Positions 58,401 to 64,000 of a DNA stretch of 64,000 bases are shown here, piece after piece. The position numbers and the translations under genes are program-made. Positions within the stretch are counted from its first letter, which is position 1. The number at the start of each line of letters is the position of its first letter. Source of the DNA: Metopolophium dirhodum (lineage: Eukaryota; Arthropoda; Insecta; Hemiptera; Aphididae); assembly GCF_019925205.1 (NCBI RefSeq), contig NC_083564.1:32154447-32218446 (forward strand), written 5' to 3'. Below the pieces are notes generated by a model. That model made no database searches, was not told the DNA's origin, and was given only the letters and a program-made list of their open reading frames with translations.

Positions 58401-60365
58401 CTAAAATATTTAGAAAATTTTATAATGCAAAGAAATTACTTATATAAACATTAGGTGATAATTAAAAAAATTACAAATCGTTTTTGTAAAAATTCCTGTT
58501 TATCCTTAATCTTTTTTTTTGGTTTATCAAATAGTTTAAAAAAATTAAACAGTTTTCAATTTTTTTCCTTAAAAAGGAACAAATAGATTCACTTTGACAC
58601 CAAAAAAGATACTAAAGTTGAACCTGTGTTTGATATAATATTTTGAAAAATATATTTTAACAAATTGGTTAATGAGGTATACTTCTAATTAATAATTATA
58701 ATATTCATAATATGTAGTTATATTTATTGTCTTTAATTTCACAAAGCCCATTTTTAAAATACTTAATTTTATTTTTTTAGAACTAAAACTGAAGGAAAAG
58801 TAAACACAATTGAGACCAAAATAAAAACTGAAATAGAATTTACTGACATTTATGAATTTGAAGAAACAGTTTTAAACGAAAGCAAATCTTCAGAGTTCAT
58901 TACTTGTATGAATTCGGACTTGACATCTAACTGCCTATGGGAAAATCCATTGGCTAATAACTGTGATAAAATGTTAACGGTTCCCAAATTTACTGTACAT
59001 CCAAGGACACATTACCGAGACAAGCTGTATAAATGTGATAAACAGATTTCTGGTGCATCAAATTTAACAAAGCATACAAGGACAAAAACTGGAGAAAAGC
59101 CGTATAAATGTGATATCTGTGATCGAGCTTTTTCTCAGAAAGCAAGTTTAACTGTGCATGCAAGGACACATACCGGAGAAAAACCGTATAAATGTGATAT
59201 TTGTAGTAAGAGGTTTTCTGTAGCATCAAATGTAACTGTGCATGCAAGGACACATACCGGAGAAAGCCCGTATAAATGTGATATTTGTAACCAATCTTTT
59301 TCTCAGAAAACAAGTTTAACTGTGCATGCAAGGACACATACCGGAGAAAAACCGTATAAATGTGATATTTGTAGTAAGAGGTTTTCTGTAGCATCAAATG
59401 TAACTGTGCATGCAAGGACACATACCGGAGAAAGCCCGTATAAATGTGATATTTGTAACCAATCTTTTTCTCAGAAAACAAATTTAAAAAGGCATATTAT
59501 GACACATATCGGAGAAAAACCGTATAAATGTGATATTTGTAGTAAAAGGTTTTCGGCAGCATCAAAGTTAACTGTGCATGCAAGGACACATACCGGAGAA
59601 AGCCCGTATAAATGTGATATTTGTAACCAATCTTTTTCTCAGAAAACAAGTTTAACTGTGCATGCAAGGACACATACCGGAGAAAAACCGTATAAATGTG
59701 ATATTTGTAGTAAGAGGTTTTCTGTAGCATCAAATGTAACTGTGCATGCAAGGACACATACCGGAGAAAGCCCGTATAAATGTGATATTTGTAACCAATC
59801 TTTTTCTCAGAAAACAAGTTTAACTGTGCATGCAAGGACACATACCGGAGAAAAACCGTATAAATGTGATATTTGTAGTAAGAGGTTTTCTGTAGCATCA
59901 AATGTAACTGTGCATGCAAGGACACATACCGGAGAAAGCCCGTATAAATGTGATATTTGTAACCAATCTTTTTCTCAGAAAACAAATTTAAAAAGGCATA
60001 TTATGACACATATCGGAGAAAAACCGTATAAATGTGATATTTGTAGTAAAAGGTTTTCGGCAGCATCAAAGTTAACTGTGCATGCAAGGACACATACCGG
60101 AGAAAAACCGTATAAATGTGATATTTGTAGTAAGAGGTTTTCAACAGCATCAAATATAACTGTGCATGCAAGGACACATACAGGAGAAAAACCCTATAAA
60201 TGTGATATCTGTGATCAAGCTTTTTCTCAGAAAGCAAACGTAAAAAGGCATGCAACGACACATACCGCAGAAAAGCCGTATAAATGTAATATCTGTAATC
60301 AAGCTTTTACTCAGAGAGGGAATTTAAAAACCCATACTACGAAACATATGAGAAACCTCTTCTAA
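52470..60365 (+). CDS. Poly-C2H2 zinc-finger protein, 15 canonical fingers
   Basis: Three coding exons: 52470-52516, 55967-56149 and 58781-60365, with matching phases, 604 residues. The first 130 or so residues are acidic and rich in IKTEIEF/VKQENI-like words (possible sumoylation motifs), with no ZAD, BTB or KRAB domain seen. There follow one degenerate finger (YKCDKQISGASNL, second Cys lost) and 15 canonical fingers linked by TGEKPYKCDIC or TGESPYKCDIC. Helix types alternate, mainly QKTSLTV and VASNVTV. Fingers are almost identical at DNA level, and fingers 1-6 and 7-12 form a 504-bp duplicated block. This implies a nuclear DNA-binding protein. The stop (60363) results from a frameshift, since finger-like sequence continues after it. 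Introns 1 and 2 carry nested transposons. Exon 1 rests on a good donor and frame fit, not on homology. Confidence 0.85.
53977..54858 (+). mobile_element. Merlin-like (IS1016 type) element nested in the MULE
   Basis: 882 bases start GGTACTCGTCTAATATGCTA and end with its inverted copy; inner TIR copies of AATATGCTACCTACCA extend the arms to about 75 bases. Flanks TTGTTTTC (53969-53976) and TCGTTTTC (54859-54866) match at seven of eight bases. Removing the element and one flank rejoins the MULE transposase frame across an Asp-Asn-Glu-Asn junction, showing which came second. Confidence 0.75.
54305..54601 (+). pseudogene. Remnant transposase of the Merlin-like element
   Basis: 98 codons with two Cys pairs and YLRCQKKGCQTHHSLRKL, resembling the N-terminal zinc-binding part of IS1016/Merlin transposases. 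Shortly downstream, in another frame, NRQLIEEWWRSVN looks like the extreme C-terminus. The catalytic DDE core between them is deleted, so it cannot be active. Confidence 0.55.
56290..56950. repeat. Dispersed repeat family copy in zinc-finger intron 2
   Basis: B head (CTCTGCTGTTCATAAAGTG, TTAAATTTGAATTCAATGAT, AAACGATTCTGAGCATTAGC), followed by weakly conserved A body words (TTTTATACATCTTCAATTAC, TACAAAATAATTTGCG). Confidence 0.55.
56982..58217. mobile_element. Non-autonomous hAT element in zinc-finger intron 2
   Basis: Starts CAAGGCTGGGTAAGTTAA and ends, complemented, CAAGGCATGGGCATTTACGA, with a perfect 8-bp target duplication TGATTTTC (56974-56981 and 58218-58225). Subterminal TTAACTTAAC words recur at both ends in inverted orientation. 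1236 bases, no transposase; about 470 of them are a later solo-LTR insertion. Confidence 0.85.
57621..58092. mobile_element. Probable solo LTR nested in the hAT element
   Basis: 472 bases begin TGTAACGGGG and end TTCGCTACA (TG...CA borders). They are flanked by the 4-base direct repeat GAGG (57617-57620 and 58093-58096). Composition differs from the TTAACTTAAC-rich hAT around it. It fits a Ty3/gypsy-type solo LTR; internal genes are absent, so the class is inferred from borders and target size only. Confidence 0.55.
59060..60355 (+). repeat. 84-bp zinc-finger tandem array with 504-bp higher-order repeat
   Basis: Each finger is an 84-bp unit starting near TATAAATGTGATATTTGTA. Two-finger (168 bp) units repeat almost without change, and the distinctive AAATTTAAAAAGGCATATTA stretch recurs exactly 504 bases apart (59480 and 59984). 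This marks duplication of a six-finger block. Confidence 0.9.
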
Positions 60366-60690
60366 ATGTGATATCTGTAATAGAAGGCTTATTACAATAT
60401 TAAATTTAACAATGCATTCAATGACACCTACAAGCGAAAAATTGTATAAATGTGATATCTGTGATTCAGGGTTTTGTGCAGCATACATTTTAACTATGCT
60501 TGCAAGGGCACATACCTGAAAAATGCCTTATCAATGTGATATCTTTTACCAATGGTTTTATCTTTGATCACATTTAAAAATCCATACTAGGACACATGCC
60601 GAAGAAAACCGTATAAATGTATTAATTCTGATAAAGCGTTTTCGAAGGCGTCAAATTAAAACAATCATACAAGGATACCATACCCGGAAA
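60366..60690 (+). pseudogene. Decayed zinc fingers beyond the stop codon
   Basis: Immediately after the stop, the next frame reads KCDICNRRLITILNLTMH, then EKLYKCDICDSGFCAAY. More degraded copies with stops and shifts follow, including PYQCDI, HLKIHTRTHAEE, and KRFRRRQ in a further frame. At least four former fingers are recognisable. The frame is lost between the last His of finger 15 (CATATG) and the GAGAAACC that should begin the next linker. Confidence 0.85.
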
Positions 60691-63600
60691 AGTCATTAAA
60701 AATAATACATATTCAAGATACATAAAAAATGTTTTTTACAATATATGTTATTTTATAATTTTAAAATAACAATAATGTTTTTATCATCAATATTTAACAT
60801 TAGTTTATTACAAAACATAAAATATATTCATATTTTTATTGATTTCCTTGAATTTTATCATTATTCAAGTATTATTATTTAAATTATCTAATTGTTGATC
60901 TTTAAAGTGGTATCTAAATTATTTTAACATAATTTAATATATTTTAGTAAATAATTAAGTTATTTATAGAACAATATTAATAAATAAATTATAAAAGATA
61001 TAAAAAACAGGGAAAAGGACAGTAAGACCTTAGGATAAGGTTCCCCTTTTTCAATCTGGGATCTTATTGTCTCAATTGTTAACCCGATGACTTACTTGAC
61101 GTGGTTTTGCATGACAAATCGAGTGATATATTTGTTTTTAATTGTGGTATTACTGTTACCTTGCTCACAAAACTTACTATTGGCCATGCCCCAGTATTGT
61201 CCTCGTTTCGTTGTTCCCCTTAATCTTTTAATTCAATTTATGAAATGAATTGGTAAAATTAGCTAAGAGAAGTGATTAATACATTCAAACACATAATGTT
61301 ATGGGCTGTACTGTTGTTTATACTAATAAAAAACCAATTTCTTTACTTACTACAAAAAATAAATGTGGATATAAGCGGATGTTGCTCTGCTGTGCAGTAG
61401 GTTACAAGTGGGTCGCTTTTTAATGGATGGTATTAAATTTGAATTCAATGATATAATATCATTATATACGAAAAACGATTTTGAGCGTAAACGGTTAGTC
61501 AGTTGGGATATTTTATATTGTTAATAATTATTATTAATACAGTAGCCGGTACCTAAGTTGAATTAATATTATACAATTGCAACAAAATAACTAAAATTGT
61601 TATTCTTGGCTATTTAATGTGTAATTTTCTCCAAATTTGAACATAAAAAAACTATGTTTTTATATTTTTGAGATTTTTTGGTTACAGATTAACCTACTTA
61701 CGTGATTCTATAAAAGTTGAACAATTTAAATTATTTAATTACTAAATCATTTTAAACTTTAAATGCTTATAAAAAAAAGTTGTGCCTATGTATTTTTAAT
61801 ATTTATTTATTATATAAAAATATATCAGGCTCAATGTATTAAAATTTCACGCTTTTTGCCCAACAAATTAAATTTTATTGGCAATTATAGAGAAAAAAAC
61901 TAAAAAAATTGAAAACTGAAAATGTCGTAAGCAGCTCAAGAGTCAAAATATTTTCAAAATTTTATGGTGTATAGACAATTATTATATAATATAGTCTTAT
62001 TACGCCATAAACCAAAACAGATTTTGCGTAAAAATTCCCGGTTTTCTTTAATTTTTATGTTGTTTTACTCGGGGCTTTTGAAAACTAATTTCGACCTTTC
62101 GAATGCAAGATTCACTTTCTCATCAAACAAGATACTGTTAAAGAAAGTCAAAGCAGTTTTACTGCCCCAAACCGTGATGACTGACACAAAAAAAACATAC
62201 ATCATTGTAAAATCAATACATTCATCGCTCCGCTCAGAATCTAAAAAATGTTGCCATCAAATATACAAATATGTTTGTGCAGTTTTGATCAGCTGTTTTA
62301 ATTTTTAATTATTCTATTAAATTTAATACTACTTAAAAAGTTACTTAGTTTTGAATAAATGATAACTATAGTTAGTTGTATAAATTTATTTAACAATAGA
62401 AATACAATATTTTCAGAATCACAAATTTAAATATTTAAACATTAACACTAACACGTCTTTTGAGTTTTGATACCTAATTTTTTTCCAAGTTTGAACTTAA
62501 AATATCTATAAAACGAAACCATGTTAGTGTATTTTAAAAATATTTTGGATTTATTATGATATGTTTATGAGAAACAGGGTTTTAAATTAAACTATAAAAA
62601 TTGAACATTTTATACATTTTTAGCAACAAAATTATTTGAAATATATCGCGATTTTAATGAATTTCTCAAAATTTAAACTTTGAATGGTTATTATAAAAAA
62701 ATTGTGTCTATGTATCTCTAATATTTGTGTACTTCTAATTGCTGTTATACAGACTTATGGTTAACCAAGAATTTAATTTTCAAGCCGTTTGACACGGGAA
62801 AATTTTTTTCGTTATTTATTGAAAAAAACAATAAATCACTTTGTTTATTCTATTTTGTTTAAATTAAATTTCTTATACCCCCATGCGGCCATAAATAGCT
62901 TAAAAAGAGTCAAAAGTATTTTGATGTAAGCTTTATGGTCAAAATGCTAAATATGCTAACATAAACACTATTCCTTGTGGAAGTTTTAAGTATCTACCTA
63001 CGGTTATTAGTTTTCGAATTACAACTATGAACTAACTAAGAAAATAGTTCAATGAGAAATAATAATTTTCCCGTAAACTTTTTTTTTTAATAACGATGTA
63101 CTTACATACTTATCAGTTATGACTTAAGAGGAATCTTTTGTTAAATTCTTAAATAGGCATTGTTTTAATTGGTGGTTCAAAATATATTTTATTACAAGCA
63201 CATAGTTTTTAATCATGGAGTTTATTTAATTATGTAACGTCAAACAACACTTTATTATGAAAACATGTTTCTTACAAAACTAACAAAAGACTGTATCATA
63301 ATTTATAAATTATAACGACTGTGTCGGCATCACGACAACTATATTGAGCGCATACATGTACGGTAAAATCATGAGAGTGAGGTTAGGTACAATTGTACCA
63401 CCTCATACAAAATAATAATAATAATAATAATACATTATATCACAGGCATCTAATAAACATAAAAACAAAAGTGTTATGCATTTTGAACTCAAAATAATTT
63501 GAAATTTTAAGACGCACATAAAAAATTATTTTGATTGTAAGCTCATATGTTTTCATAATTGAATACAGATGTCATGTGAAAATGAAAATATGATATTGTC

Positions 63601-64000
63601 CAAATATTTCTACAACGGGACTATAGGCAAGCGCGTCTGCAGGATAAAATCCAACACGGTGAAAACTTGCCGATGAAAATTATACTTATAAAATTTAGTC
63701 TAATATTAGTTATAATGATATTGATATTATATCAAGTTCAATCATCAAAAAATTACAAGATAGTTTTAATCATACGATGGCTTTGCTATGGCCACACGGC
63801 ATAAAGTAGGTACGAAAAAGGTTTTTTGTTTTTAACGGATGCTCCTCCGTATAGTCTTAAATCTGGAAAAATTCCAATAACATTTTATCCGAAAATGTTA
63901 TATTTAACATGTGTATTAAAAATAAATACATATACAACCGATTCATACCACAAAACTGTAAATTTTTTAAAAGAAAAAAGTCAACTTTCACACATCAACT
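60691..64000. other. Zinc-finger 3' flank and AT-rich tail of the window
   Basis: Includes probable 3' UTR, the repeats above and an (AAT)n run about 63411-63431. A small GC-richer patch at 63610-63670 could be a short exon of a neighbouring gene, but has no recognisable domain. Confidence 0.4.
61378..63070. repeat. Two dispersed repeat family copies downstream of the zinc-finger gene
   Basis: 61378-62290 has the B head (TTGCTCTGCTGT, GAATTCAATGATATAATATC, AACGATTTTGAGCG), an A body and an inverted tail, CATCGCTCCGCTCAGAATC. So GATTCTGAGCGGAG-type words lie at both ends in opposite orientation (about 61480 and 62240). A second, more diverged body copy lies about 62460-63070. Confidence 0.6.

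Noticed and set aside
58990..60261. Long minus-strand open frames with a repeated KYHIYT.FLRYVSLHAQL pattern
   Set aside because: They are the antisense of the 84-bp zinc-finger repeats; the period of 28 codons keeps any frame open.
59060..60355. Regular direct repeats that resemble a CRISPR array
   Set aside because: They code for C2H2 fingers in a eukaryotic gene; there are no unique spacers between repeats.
63610..63670. GC-richer patch with an open frame ending TVKTCR
   Set aside because: Too short, no clear splice acceptor and no recognisable motif.

Overview
This window is nuclear DNA of an aphid or a close relative (Hemiptera, Sternorrhyncha). The evidence is very high A+T, many short GT-AG introns, frequent TAGGTACCTACC-type strings, dense MITEs, and conserved animal genes. 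Species is not determined. Every gene model below was spliced by hand from reading frames and splice sites.

Layout: 1-8.1 kb has no recognised gene, only a short CpG-rich block near 3.1-3.3 kb and several small hAT-like MITEs. 8.1-10.26 kb (-) is a serine incorporator (Serinc). It is head to head with a SWEET sugar transporter at 11.4-16.6 kb (+). 16.6-21 kb is repeat-rich spacer. 21.0-27.0 kb (+) is an MCC (mutated in colorectal cancers) orthologue with N-terminal EF-hands and a C-terminal PDZ ligand. It converges on BCAS2/SPF27 (27.6-30.1 kb, -), a core subunit of the Prp19 spliceosomal complex. 33.0-38.8 kb (-) is a 12-exon gene joining a FLYWCH-like zinc finger, a MULE transposase core and a C-terminal RING finger. 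38.8-48.7 kb is a transposon graveyard, including a broken hAT transposase and a MULE-derived MITE. 48.8-51.9 kb (-) is ANKZF1/Vms1, which acts in ribosome quality control. It is head to head with a poly-C2H2 zinc-finger gene (52.5-60.4 kb, +).

The introns of the zinc-finger gene carry nested elements. Intron 1 holds a roughly 3.25 kb MULE with terminal inverted repeats, whose transposase gene was interrupted by a Merlin-like element with an 8-bp target duplication. Intron 2 holds a hAT element with a perfect 8-bp target duplication, itself split by a probable solo LTR.

The most unusual content is the FLYWCH-MULE-RING gene with its tandemly duplicated first exon, and the zinc-finger array. 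That array shows a 504-bp internal duplication and a tail of dead fingers beyond a frameshift. The host genes are housekeeping genes with no operon-like relation; the only likely shared regulation is at the two head-to-head promoters.
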